Assembly: GCA_958510875.1 (NCBI GenBank)
Contig: OY294068.1
Coordinates: 26,826,297 to 26,890,296, forward strand
DNA: 64,000 nt
Reading direction: 5' to 3'
DNA from: Endomychus coccineus
Lineage: Eukaryota > Arthropoda > Insecta > Coleoptera > Endomychidae
The number at the start of each line of letters is the position of its first letter. Positions within the stretch are counted from its first letter, which is position 1. Of the stretch, positions 1-11,279 are shown piece after piece. The notes under the pieces are model-generated. The model ran no database searches. It saw only the letters and a program-made list of their open reading frames with translations, and was not told the origin of the DNA. The translations under genes and the position numbers were made by a program.

Positions 1-1184
1 ACTTCTTTAGAAATCAGGAACTGTTGATAATTGTTAACTTGTCTTATTCTTTTTCAAAAGATATAAAACCTTAAATGATGTATTGGAACGTTGTCGAAGA
101 CTAACTATTATACGATGCTACTTGTGGATTATGGTTATAATAATAACTTAAAAAAAAACTTTGTTCGAAGACTGGGAACACTACTTGACTTATATAAATT
201 ACTTATTTGCTTCGGTTACTTTCAACCTTACGAAGCTACTGGAACACTTGGGTTCACCGATGTTTATCCAATAATCTAAGGTTATGGATTGTGAGTTGCA
301 GAAGTACTCTCTAGATATAATTGCTAACTGACTTGGCTTGATCTTCAGAATCCTTTTATAGGCCTTCAAAAAGGACGCCAAGTATTTTCAAAAATAACCA
401 ATGAGGTGCTTAGTTTCCCTATCAAGAATGCTTTGTTGATTGTTAAAAACTGGCAGAACTTTTACGTTGTTACTAATCTGACGTCTATAAAATTGCATCG
501 ACCAATCAGAATTTAGTATTCTTTAAATTTTTAATTATTGGAGATTTTCAACTTATTTTAAATGATAATGATTCCTTCTTTTTAAATTCATATTGCCTAC
601 ATTTTTCCACACACTTTGGTATAAGATAACCTATGATTAGGTTATTATTAATATGATTATTCCTATAATTATTATAAATTTGACAGTTGCCATTATTAAA
701 AAACTAATACATAATATAACATATCAATAACATTTCTTTAACATTATATAACTCAAATTTACTAATCCTAACTTATATCTACAACATTTTTCAATAGTTT
801 GTGCTATCTCATGATAGTTTTTGTAGTCATTTTAATTATGATTTCTGCCTTCGTAACACTGTACGTTTATTCACTTTCACTGAAGTTCTTGTTTTACACT
901 TTTATTCTAATTACATTGTTGTTTATTATGTTTTACATTGTTCATTATATTATACTAACTATTATTTAACTTTTGACATTGTTTTTTAATTCCATATAAT
1001 ATCTTTTTATTAATCTTTTCTGATTTTCAATGTTCGGTAAGTTCTAATTTTATCATTTTATTGTTTAGGAAATGAAATCATAACAATATATTATATATAG
1101 TCCCATCATATTCAAAATTGAAACGCGGTAATTTGAATGTTACTTCATAGGTCGAATATAAATCTTCCAACAATCTAAAAAGAT
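1..1184. other. AT-rich sequence, nothing recognised
   Basis: No coding similarity, structured repeat or RNA gene was recognised. The longest open frames are about 60 codons and look like chance frames in AT-rich DNA. Confidence 0.6.
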
Positions 1185-2021
1185 TTGTTACCAGTCACCT
1201 TGAAAACCCCAGAGTATAGTTTTCTAGCCATTTTCTTTGAAAATTGCAAAATTTCCGCGTTTTGTCCATCAACATGGTGTTCTGACTGGTTGCTACAATT
1301 GAACCCATCTAAGTGTTGCGTAATACATATCGGTTCAAATAATCTTAAGCACCAGTATGTCATTGGTGGAACTCGGTTAAAATCAGTTAGTGAACATAAA
1401 GACCTGGGAGTCATAGTGAGCGAAGATTTGAAATGGGACCTACAAGTACGCAGTGTCGTTAAGAAGGCTAACTCAGTACTATATCTTACCAAAAGAGTGT
1501 TCCCTAACTTAAGTGGCCCCCTGTTTTCAAAACTGTTTAAAACATATATAAGGCCAATATTAGAATTCGCCTGTGTCGTATGGAATCCTTATTTCATAAA
1601 AGATATTGATATGATGGAACGAGTTCAACGTCGTGCCACCAAGATACCATCTCTTAGAAACCTAACCTACACAGACAGATTGAAAGTGTTAAAACTTCCT
1701 ACTTTGAAGAGTCGTCGTGACAGGGGTAGCATAATTGAAACCTATAAAATTTTAAACAATCATTATTCTTGTGATATGTCTAAAATTTTTACGCTTAGTC
1801 ATAATGTCAATTTACGAGGACATGCCTTTAAATTATATTTCGAGAAATGTAATCATCTGCCACGACATAACTTCATTAGTAATAATGTGCCGCACACTTG
1901 GAATAATCTTCCCAATAATATTGTTATTTCATCAAATGTCAATCAATTTAAAAACTTATTTGACAAACATATGTCTTCCTTATCTGGAAGAAATATTTTG
2001 TTTTATAATTTGAATACATAA
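1185..2021 (+). pseudogene. LINE reverse transcriptase, C-terminal part (jockey/CR1/L2-like)
   Basis: This is the 3' part of a non-LTR retrotransposon ORF2, read from about codon 30 of an uninterrupted 278-codon frame. What shows it: the segment CSDWLLQLNPSKC (thumb side of the RT, after the catalytic YADD box), then DLGVIVSEDLKWD, YIRPILEFACVVWNP and the terminal RRDRGSIIETYKIL block. These occur in this order in jockey- and CR1/L2-type LINEs. The catalytic YADD and everything upstream are absent, so the copy is 5'-truncated, as is usual for LINEs. The frame is open to its natural stop, which suggests a fairly young insertion. The same subfamily appears at 30595-31765. The clade assignment is inference; LINE identity is secure. 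Confidence 0.88.
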
Positions 2022-2261
2022 CAGATGTTCCCTGGTTCAACTTGAGTCAATTATCTTTAATTATCCAGAAGAAATGTTTTGTTTACATTGTTAGAATATT
2101 TTATAATTTATTCACCTTACTTTATATAATTTAAGTAATTAATTATTAGGGAAATTTCAAACAGAGTGATAATGTACATTTCTCACATTAATGATAAAGA
2201 ATAATATCGGCTAGAAAAAGCCGCCTTTCTTTGTAAACGTTAATAATAATAATAATAATAA
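2022..2261 (+). mobile_element. LINE 3' UTR with terminal hairpin and (TAA)n tail
   Basis: After the RT stop come about 190 bases of AT-rich 3' UTR. Next is a short hairpin at 2208-2223 (5-bp stem CGGCT/AGCCG), 17 bases, and then a (TAA)n tract at 2241-2261. A hairpin followed by a microsatellite is the usual 3' end of L2/CR1-type LINEs and marks the end of this insertion. Confidence 0.65.
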
Positions 2262-4024
2262 CATTGGCCAATAACTGGCCAATAAATCGACAAATGGAAA
2301 ATCCTACTTCGAAATCGTGATCGGCGACCTCGAGTGGGCATTTCCAGCCATTGTTGGCATGATTTCGAAATCTTGGAAATTTCCTAATTTTTTGGCCATG
2401 AAAATTGACCATTTTCCTCTATATTCCTCTATAACAATTGAAAAATGGAAAATCATATATTAGTTTTTTTTCGTTGCAAAAAACCCGGAGTCGATAGTTG
2501 CCCGCAAATTTTGCCAGCTTTTATACTTTTTTCGTCTAATTTGACCCGACTAGTATTAGAAATTGAGTAACAAAGTGAAGCGTACGCGGCTGCCGGAGCG
2601 TCCGACGGAGTGGGGGAAACTGATTTCGTGCGTTCGTTCGTTCGCGTGGCTTGTGCTTGCAAAATCTAAATAAAAAATTATCTCTGGTCCAGAAGGTCGT
2701 AGATGAAAAATGTTTTTGGTAATTCGTGAAAAAATGTCCTTCCTGGAATCGTTACACTAGGACCATCTGCTGAGAAGATCTAGCCAATGTATGACAGCGT
2801 ATTTTTTTCGAAAAATCGATGTATCTCGAAAAATTATCAATATTTTCAATTTAAAAACAAATCTCTTTTTAAACTTGACGTGGACTATACGTTCAGCAAA
2901 TAGCAAGTTTGGGAACGTAATAGTTAACGATTTCTCAATTCCCCGATTTTTAACGGTTTTTTCAATATAACTCGAAAAGTATGAAATATATCGATAATTA
3001 TCATGGGAGCAATAGATCTATTCGATACCCTCAACTGTGTCCTTTAACTTTTTTCGATCCGAGCTATAGTTTTTTACTTATTTAAGAAAAACCGCGTTTT
3101 GCAACTTTGCCAATTTTTTAGGTTATGTTCGCCATTTCGGATCGAGTTGCATGAAACAGAAACTCACCTTTAAATTTAATTTCCTATACGCTCATTTTTT
3201 TCCAGGTATTAATTTCTGCAAATTTAACATTAAGTCGTCGTCTATTGCTTGTACTACTTGTTGAAGTGCAGAAACCGAAAGAATTGAAAATTGCCACTAG
3301 AATCTTTTAACTTTACAGCTTTCGGGGGTAGGATTTCAAGTTTTAACGCAACTAACAGAATTCTAATAGCATTCACACGTTATTGAACCGTCAGTAACTT
3401 ACATTTAAGGTTAACTGATACAATGCCGGTTTCAAAGCGGCAGTTACAAATTTGGGCCTCCAAGTTAAGCTAATAAAGGAAATAATTACATTGTTGCTGT
3501 AAGCTGTACCCACTGATCCACAGTTGGGAATTGTCGGGGCGACCCTCTATTTTGATGCTCTAATAAATTCCGTTCAGAATGCGTCTGATTGTGTCTCGTC
3601 CGTATTCGTATTGTTATGCCATTATTAATTGCACCAAACCAGCTATGTAAGACACATTACGTGTAAAAGACTTAACTGAATTCGCACAGCTTTCACCTCT
3701 CCCTCTATCTCTGTTGCTCCCTCTCTTGTGCATCTGATTTATGCAAAATAATCTCAATGTGCTTATGGATATAATTAAATTCTCTACTCATTGCGCAGTA
3801 TACCTTTTGTGTATTCGTTAATGAATTTGTCCTGTGGTAATGTTAACGATATTATTACCAGTAACGCTATGTTGTTGGGGATATAGCACAATTATTTGTA
3901 ATTAAATGTTCAAATCTGGCTTCTTTTGAAATCTGACAACGGCTTTTCATTACAATGCAATGCCGTAACATCGTTCTTAGACGAAATTTTACTAATTCTT
4001 GTAAAGTCAATCTTGATTACACAT
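2262..4024. other. No gene recognised; probably old interspersed repeat
   Basis: Frames are short. The stretch about 2690-3150 alternates oligo-T, oligo-A and CGAAAA/TTTTCG motifs in the manner of old non-coding repeats, but no termini or duplicate copy were found in this window. The GC-rich patch at 2580-2650 has no clear function. Confidence 0.4.
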
Positions 4025-4032
4025 GTTCTGTG
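4025..4032. repeat. Target-site duplication of hAT element, left
   Basis: The 8-mer GTTCTGTG directly precedes the left inverted terminus and is repeated exactly at 5963-5970. Eight base pairs is the diagnostic target duplication of hAT transposons. Confidence 0.95.
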
Positions 4033-5962
4033 CAGTGGCGGCTCCTCGAAGGAGGCTAAGGAGGCTCAGCCTCCTCACCAATTTATCTTAATGATCATTC
4101 TCCATTTTATTTCCTGTTTCTCTGATAATTTTTAAAATTTTACAATTAATTCCCCGTTCTCAGTAGTTATTTTTAATCTGGCAACAGTGCCCTGAGGCTA
4201 GACTCTATATATGTCAAACGCTGAGCATGTGTTGTTCAACGCAGTTGCCGTTTTTCCGACCAGTCCGAACGCCAACTGGGTAAATCAGCGAAAATGGCAA
4301 CACCCTCTGGAGGCTAGCCTGCGGCAGCCGCTAGCAATCTATGAAATGCGAGACGTGCGTTCTGCCGACTGCTGAGTGGGTCAGTCAGTGCTTGTTTATG
4401 AGTTGTCACGCCACGCGAAGTAAGGTTAGCTTGTTGTCTCACTCATTTAAAATGAGTGTTAGTGAGTTAGTTGCTGCCTTTTAGAAAATCCATTTAGTGA
4501 ATTAACATATGATAAAACTGTTTCTTTTAAATAAACGGCCCTTACCGGTTTTGAAAGGATTTGTAATGTCAGGTAACTATCAAAATCGATCATTGTTAAT
4601 ACTAATAGACGAAGTTTAAAAAAAAATCATTGATTTCCCTGTAATGCTCCAACTCGATGGAATTTTACATCACGTGCAGTATTTACCATCCATAAAAATA
4701 AAGACAAATTATTTGAAATATTTGATTTTGTATCAAACAGTGATGGCTTTTCAACAGATCAGGTTTCATTAAATGCTGCTGTTGGTTTAAAATCTTATTC
4801 AGAAAATGAAGAATTTTTGTTTTCTCTTGATAATTTTAAATTTATATTTGAACAAACTGATCTTATTTTTCAAATTTTACAACATAAATTCACTGATATA
4901 ATTTATTCAAGAGATCGTTTGAAACATCTCATTGGAAAAATTTCAAGTTTCCGTAATACAGAATTTCATTTTAATATTTTATTTGAAAATTTTTCAACTG
5001 ATGAGGCTTCTCCCGCGAAAAGGAGGAAAATATGTAATTTGGTAGACAAGAAACTACATTATAAACAACTTTTTTTATGAAATTTTAGATACTATTAAAG
5101 GTCAAATTGAGATTCGATTTTCCGATTTACATGAATTGAAGTTTTTTGACTTGACGAATAGAAGATTTTTCGAATCTTTTTCAAAAGAGTTCCCCAATAC
5201 ACTTTAAGATAACTTAGTTCTAAAATATGAATTTTTTGATAAAATAGCACGGCACAATGAATTATGAGTTATATACTCGGATAAAGATATTTTAGGCCAG
5301 TATGACAGTCACGCCGATATGATAAAATATATGATAGACAATGATTTGCAACAAGTTTTACCTCAGTTTGATAAACTACTTTGTTTGACAGTCACCATTT
5401 CTGTCACGTCGGCATCGGTGGAAAGCTTCATTGGGGTGATATATTTTAATATTTTTGCTTTTTTACTTTTTGTAGGTTTGCTTTCTTTCGTATTTTCTAC
5501 TCTCAAACGAATTAAAACTTACATGCCAAATACAATGGGCCAAAATCGTTTATACAATGTTAGTTTAATATCTATTGAAAAAGATTTAGTAAAACACTTA
5601 AAACAAAATGGTACATTTTTTGATAATATTATTGATCATTTTTCGCAAACTAAAGACCGTAGAATTCCGTTAATATATAAAAAAAAGTTAATAAAATTAA
5701 TAAAAATAAACAAAATATGAAAAATTCCAAAAAAAAGAAATAATATTTAAAATCCAAGAAAAATAAAAGACAAAAAACGAACAAAAAAATTGTTTGGCAA
5801 GAGAAACTCTATACCTCCACGTTGGTTCTTGCTGGGTAACAATTAATTTTGTCACTGAAGTAGCTGGTACGGTCGGTGTGCAAAAGTTAAAAGGCTGTGA
5901 ATAGAGTATATTTTTACAAAAACGTCCAGCCTCCTCTCTCAAAAATTCACGAGCCGCCACTG
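4033..5962 (+). mobile_element. hAT DNA transposon, complete ends, decayed coding region
   Basis: The element is 1930 bp long. Its left end begins CAGTGGCGGCTC and its right end is the inverted GAGCCGCCACTG, giving a perfect 12-bp terminal inverted repeat. GGAGGCT-rich subterminal motifs occur at both ends (4050-4077 and 5926-5940, inverted). It is flanked by perfect 8-bp target duplications. It encodes remnants of a transposase of the ZMYM/TTF-zinc-finger hAT type (see 4668-5720). An intact autonomous member would be expected to be longer, so this copy has lost part of the N-terminal region. The insertion duplicates a host sequence that is otherwise intact, so excision would restore the original site. 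Confidence 0.95.
4668..5720 (+). pseudogene. hAT transposase remnant (RNase H-like core and C-terminal dimerisation domain)
   Basis: hAT transposases cut and paste the element with an RNase H-fold DDE core and dimerise through a C-terminal hAT domain. Two open segments are seen. The first (4668-5205) reads HKNKDKLFEIFDFV, followed by a helical segment with LIFQILQHKFTDI. It ends at a stop after FSKEFPNTL. The second (about 5290-5720) contains SVTSASVES, then FSTLKRIKTYMPNTMGQ and LISIEKDLV, the signature of the hAT dimerisation domain. The conserved SASVE...SFSTLKRIK block is split by about 66 in-frame bases (5427-5495) rich in T, with GT near the start and TAG at the end. These may be an unspliced intron or an insertion. 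Stops lie between the segments, so the copy cannot make a transposase. Confidence 0.85.
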
Positions 5963-5970
5963 GTTCTGTG
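5963..5970. repeat. Target-site duplication of hAT element, right
   Basis: Exact copy of GTTCTGTG found at 4025-4032. Confidence 0.95.
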
Positions 5971-6734
5971 TAACTAAATTGTGGAAAACCTCGATAAATG
6001 ACAGGAGGATATGTTGGTAACCAGCCTTAGCGTGGTGTAGTGTTAGCTAAACGTCGATAGTTTCTATCAATTGTTTTGAAAAGAAACAGACATTGACAGC
6101 AGCTTTGAATAAATGTCAATTCTGTTGTTTTTAAAATCTCCAATAAGCTGACCAAATGAATTGAAAGGAATAAGGAAAACAAGAATCAACATTGGTCGTT
6201 TAATACCAAAAAATATTACAAATATACATTCTTTTTGCTTTCTCTTCCAGTCATTATTTGATCTTCCTCATAAAATATTCTCTCAGAGGGTAGTACTGAG
6301 CTTCCTAGTATCTCTAAATACTTCAGGTGATTTCTTTAAAATCGATTGTACTTGTTTGCGGTGGCGTGCAAACAGGGGTGGCAAAGGTTGGATTTGCAAC
6401 CCCAATATTCCTAAAAACATTGATCATTCAACACCCTGGTCCACAAAAATATTGAGAAGTTTTTTTTTCATTTTAATAACCATTATACCAGTACATTTTT
6501 TTTTCGCTTATATGATTTATATAAAGTTATATTTTTTGCAGCCTCAATACGACATGCCTTTGCAAGCCACTGCTTGTTTGCCAATATTCTAATGGAAAAC
6601 ATTGTTAACAATAGTGACAAATTCACTTGTCTTACTTTTTAAACTAATTTCACACTTGATTTACCCATACATTCCACTGTTCAAAGTTCAACATGAGTAC
6701 GATGTCTATAAAACAGGAGTTTTTTTAAATTTTA
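5971..6734. other. No gene recognised
   Basis: A 143-codon open frame runs from 6161 to 6592 (+). Its composition (runs of F, I and K; no recognised domain) looks like AT-rich chance coding. No RNA gene or repeat boundary was seen. Confidence 0.45.
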
Positions 6735-7310
6735 TCTACACGAAGGGGAAACCTATAATGTTCGAAGAACATCGTGTGAGCCAGCAGTGGAATGTAGGGA
6801 GAGGAGATTGGCATTCGTATTTTTCTTGAGATTTGGAGGTTACAGGCATAGGGAAAGACCTCACTAGGTAAAGAGTTCCACAACTTCGCTGTTCGATAAA
6901 AAATTAAGTCTGGTAGGACGAAGTTCGGCAGGTTTCGAGCTTGACAGTGAAGGGGTGACTAGTTTGAGCTCGTCTAATCCGCCTATAGGGAATCTCTCGT
7001 GCTGGAACAGCAGGCGAGATTTGTTATCAACACCGACCATGGAAATATCTATAGAAAAGGGATAGATCTCACACCGTTGTACGTTGTAGAGAGGTCAATG
7101 AACGAATATCTCTCTTCTGTATAGAATCCAAGAGCTTCAGCTTTTGTTTGGGAATCGAACTCCAAAAATGTGAACAGTACTCCAGGACAGGTCGAATCTT
7201 GGCACGGAATAGGAAACCAAGTTTTTGTGAAGCGCTTTTCGCAATGGACATCACGTGAGGGTGCTGTTGGTGACCCTTGTTTATGTGAACTTTTTTTCTT
7301 GAAATCATCC
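6735..7310 (-). mobile_element. LINE reverse transcriptase tail, family A, copy 1
   Basis: Minus-strand reading gives SIAKSASQKLGFLFRA, then AKIRPVLEYCSHFW, LLDSIQKR, DLSLFYRYFHGRC, and finally FYRTAKLWNSLPSEVFP. This is the C-terminal part of a LINE ORF2, beyond the RT palm. About 20 codons between FLFRA and KIRPVLEYC are missing compared with the copy at 22690-23345, and a stop follows RTTV, so it is dead. The same family recurs at 21770-22030, 22690-23345, 30350-30510, 32395-33420 and about 35500-35690. It is the commonest repeat in the window. All copies are 3'-end fragments, as expected from 5' truncation during target-primed reverse transcription. Confidence 0.85.
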
Positions 7311-7396
7311 GAGGGTTAAATTCGAAAAGGTATATTAACGTTATTTCCGGGCTTCCTGTATACTCTTTGACTCAAAATCGCATTTCTATGATTAAA

Positions 7397-7979
7397 CCAT
7401 AGACCTATTATCCTAAGGACGAAAACAGACGAAACATCTCATTCATAAAACTCCATTTGACTTGTCGCAATAATTGCATGAAGTGTGACAAAGAAAACCA
7501 ACGGACCTCTTTGTCTTCGAGTCATAATTACTCCTTATTGGCAACGCTGTAACTATGATTGAAAACTGGGTACCACTTGTAAAGCACCGCTTAGAAATAG
7601 TTACGAGAAATACGGAAGCTGTCAAATTGCGTAGTACAGAACAAAGTCCCCATTCGTAAAAGGTGCGCAGCGTTGTCGTTTCTGAACAAATGATGCAATA
7701 ATTCGATTGTATATTCCAGGTTACCATAAATTATGGAATATTTTCCAAAAAACAACTGTTCAACAGTATTGCTTCTAATATAACCAATAAATAATGCTAT
7801 GGACGTTTTAATAATAATTACAAATCTCAATCCGACACACAGAACAACTTATCCGGCAACAGCACATTCCAGTCGGCCATACTTGTAATATACAGCGGTT
7901 TGAGTGGTCCGAAATTTGACAATGTCTGATCGTGTTTAAATGTAAACAATTCTGTCTCCTTAGGATAATAGGTCTATGG
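7397..7979. mobile_element. MITE with 23-bp terminal inverted repeats
   Basis: The element is 583 bp long. Its left end begins CCATAGACCTATTATCCTAA and the right end is its perfect inverse; 23 bp match before divergence. The hexamer ATTAAA occurs immediately outside both ends (7391-7396 and 7980-7985) and is the likely target duplication. No transposase is encoded, so it would depend on an enzyme made elsewhere. The superfamily is not assigned: a 6-bp duplication is unusual for Tc1/mariner (TA) or piggyBac (TTAA), although a TTAA lies inside the flanking hexamer. Confidence 0.85.
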
Positions 7980-8379
7980 ATTAAACAAATACAACAGAAT
8001 GATTTATGAAATGTTGAAAATCCTTGACAAATATACGTTTCATTGATTATTTTAGCATACACTAGTATTCTCAGAATGAGGTCATGAACTATTATAATAG
8101 AAGTTAATATTGACTACAAACTATAGTATTCTACAATTACATATTCAAAAACATCATGAATTGATCGTCTTCAGAAAAATATAATATTCCGTTGTGATTA
8201 TTGATGCACTTTATATTAATTTTTTTCTTAAAATCGTTCAAGGAATAACATTATTTCCGGACACATATGTAATATGTATCGTTTTATTAAAAAATACACT
8301 TGTAAAATATTTTCAAAAACTTCATTTTTATTAAACAAATCGTCTCATGTTTCACCACATGGGATGAGGTACGTGTACA

Positions 8380-9490
8380 GTAGGATAAGAGTTACTTACA
8401 AACAAATTTAATAATGGAGAATAGGTCATTTAAAAGGTTTCCTGTATTTTTAAAGTTATCAATTTCAATTTTCTCTAAGTTGTTTAATACTTTACTTTTA
8501 ACTGACTTATGGAAAATCTCAAAATCATCTTTGATGATTAGTTTTTTTAACATAGCTTACAACTTTTGAATCTCCTCTGTTCAAATTAATTTTTTTTTTA
8601 ATTCTAGTTTTGAAAGATTTTCCTGTCTGGCTTATATAGAATTTATCACAATCTTCACACTCTACCTTGTATACTCCTGATTCTTGATCTTTTTTATTAT
8701 TTTCTTTGTTGTTTTTATTATATTTGCCTACCGTATTATTTGTTCTAAAAGATGTGGTAGCATTTGCATTTTTTTTTTTCAAATAAATTGCATACATTAT
8801 CAAAAAGTTTAACTTATTGATCTATAATTATGAGTCTTAATTGTACTAGGATAAACTAACTTCATTGCTTCATTATAATCTTTTTTCTGAAGTAAATCAA
8901 TCACAATTTTTCGTAATAGCCGTTATTAGTTGCTATCTGTTTTATAATTGAAAATTCCTTATGATAATTTAATTCTGACATGGGGATAGTAACAAGTGTA
9001 TGTATCAAGCGGCCAGTTTATGTTGTATGGGGTGGTTTGAATTGTTTTGGATAATAATCTCCGTATGTGAAATCTTATGATATATTGAAAAGAAATGTTT
9101 AATATTTAATTTAGTTATGGCCCAAAAAGCTAATAGTTTGATTGATTCTACTTCAGCCAGGAATTAAATTTTGGGATGTAGATTATTTAAATGTTGAATG
9201 AAAGAATCTAATTGTCTTTGTGTTACATTAAAGCATGCTAATATATCGTCAACATACCGATGTCATAAATGAATATTTTCAGAATAGGGTGTTTGTGAAT
9301 TTCCAATTTTAATTCATTCATAAATATTTCGGCCAGATAAGGACATAATGGGTTACCCATTGCTAATCCTTCTAGAGTAGTATGTATACACATTTTTAAT
9401 GAATTTATTGAAACTATAGATATGAATTTACAACAAGTAAGCACCATAACCATCCAAAATGTGTAATATGTATTTTGATCTATCTTAAAC
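8380..9490 (-). mobile_element. Penelope-like retroelement (RT and GIY-YIG endonuclease), copy 1
   Basis: Penelope-like elements encode a telomerase-related RT followed by a GIY-YIG nuclease. Reading the minus strand from 9453: LEGLAMGNPLCPYLAEIFMN (RT motif 4 region), KHPIL, then after a one-base frameshift near 9262 RYVDDILACFNVT, the catalytic YVDD box. Further on, about 8990-8880, is TIPMSELNYHKEFSIIKQIA. Then 8803-8525 carries GVYKVECEDCDKFYISQTGKSF, where GVY...YIS is the GIY-YIG nuclease core and the ECEDC/CDKFYI context is typical of the family. The stops and frameshift make it a pseudogene. The RT N-terminus is absent (5'-truncated). Confidence 0.88.
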
Positions 9491-11154
9491 TAAGCGTGAC
9501 TTCAGCGGTTCACCAGAGGCAAAAAAAAAAGATTTATGATAGGTGTGAGATAATGTCTTATTTAATCAAAATTATCAACAATTCGGCAATTTTGCAATGA
9601 AGGCTTTTATATTATTTAGTAAAGTTGCATAAAGTTATCAAAAGATGAAGCAAAGTAAGTCATAAGCGGTATCATACTTATTTTCCGAATTAGATATTAC
9701 TGTAATTTAAAACATAATATAAATCATTGAAAACTGAACATGGATATAGTGGCCACCAAATGAAAAGTTCTATGAAGAAAGAAAAGAACAAAAAAGTTTT
9801 GGTGTCCATAATCAGAATGAAATGTGAATGGATCGTTTACAATAACCTCACTGGAATTTAATGAATTATATTCATCGAATACTTAAAACACAACTATTGA
9901 GCCGAAACAGATTGTAAATAGCCTTTAATTCCTTAAGTAATATAATGTATTCACAGGCAGATAGACGTTCGAAAATCTGCTTCGTAATTGAAAAGAAGTA
10001 CGAGACCAACAACGTATGTCTTAATTATGTCAAACTAAGCAAGTAGTGGTTGCCCTGAAACTTATCTGCAATATTTCCTTTGCCGTTTCCTGAACATTGC
10101 TGACACCGCCTTAGATATGACATATTTGTTCTCTTATCAATAAATGTTTATCGCTAGTTATCTTGCTGTACCCCTTCGCCCTTCCCCAGAGCTAATACCG
10201 GACGTTTCTCATTACTTCATTTGAATTCAGTATGTGTTAACTGCTGTATCCTATTTAAAAATATTGTTCATGTGTAGACGCAATGACTAATATCTGTTTT
10301 TCAGAAACGCGAGTTGATTTACGTTTTGTTAGTTCAACATTCGTTTCCAGATGTATCGTAATATTATGCAGTAAAAAATCGTTTGGATTCATATATTCGA
10401 TGAAAAATTTGGCATTGATAGTTATTTTTATCATTGTTTCATGACTACCAATTGCAAGGATTCAAATCTGTAGAATATGAAGAAAAATATTTGCAGAAAC
10501 GAATAACGTGGATAAAAATATCTTTTGAACTAATCGTTTCACAAAATAATGGTCATTAACCCTGCGACGAAAAATAATGAATGGTGGGAAATGTTAATTC
10601 GTGGTATGGATCAATTCCAATAACAACAAATCAAACATCGGAATCGATTCCGCTGTCGATATGCAGCAATGTATCCTAATTACATTGAAATTTTTAATTA
10701 TTTGACTTATTGATGAATAACACAATGGACCTCTAATTGATAGCCTCGTTGACAGCGCCATCTCTAGAGATGCCAAATTTGGTGTACAGAACTAAATTAA
10801 CTTTCATTAGTATAAATTAAATGAAATGTTAAGGCGAACTGTTGGAGCCTAGCTTTTCAACATATTGTATTGTGAATGTCGAATTAATAGTAGTTTAGAG
10901 AAAAACGAGTTTTTTAAAGTACCTGGTGTCCGTAATGTACGTGATAAGTGGTTGGCGAATCACTCGAGATGTGAGTCGTGATTCATATGTTTGTGAAAAA
11001 TTTTTTTTAAGGACGATGTAATATCTGGTTCTTCTCCAAGGTTAGGAAAAAATGGAGAAGTACCCATCTCAAGTGTAAGCTTTGCAACTTTTGTTATTAA
11101 TATCTTATCTCGTGTTTTCATTCATATCAGTTATTATAACTTATAATATCCCAT
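9491..11154. other. No gene recognised
   Basis: AT-rich sequence with short frames only. No domain, tRNA or terminal repeat was recognised. Confidence 0.5.
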
Positions 11155-11269
11155 GTGCAAAATTATTGCCGGAAATTTTTTCGAGATGGCGACTAAAGTC
11201 GAAGACTAGGGATAATTTTCTTAAAATATTCGCCATCGAGAATTAATTTCGGGAAATGAATTTGTGCAC
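11155..11269. repeat. Hairpin-forming inverted repeat (MITE-like)
   Basis: The left arm GTGCAAAATTATTGCC...CGAGATGGCGA (11155-11192) is the imperfect inverse of TCGCCATCGAG...TTTGTGCAC (11230-11269). The 38-bp arms are separated by about 37 bases. No target duplication was found. It is either a small foldback MITE or a fossil of one. Confidence 0.65.
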
Positions 11270-11279
11270 TCGGGATAAA

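Noticed and set aside
1175..1492. 105-codon frame on the minus strand
   Set aside because: Antisense shadow of the LINE reverse transcriptase read on the plus strand.
5697..5960. 87-codon minus-strand frame reading into the hAT right end
   Set aside because: Shadow created by the terminal inverted repeat and subterminal GGAGGCT motifs, not a gene.
6161..6592. 143-codon open frame on the plus strand
   Set aside because: Long for this region but composition is low-complexity F/I/K-rich and no motif is recognised; no conserved neighbour or splice context supports it.
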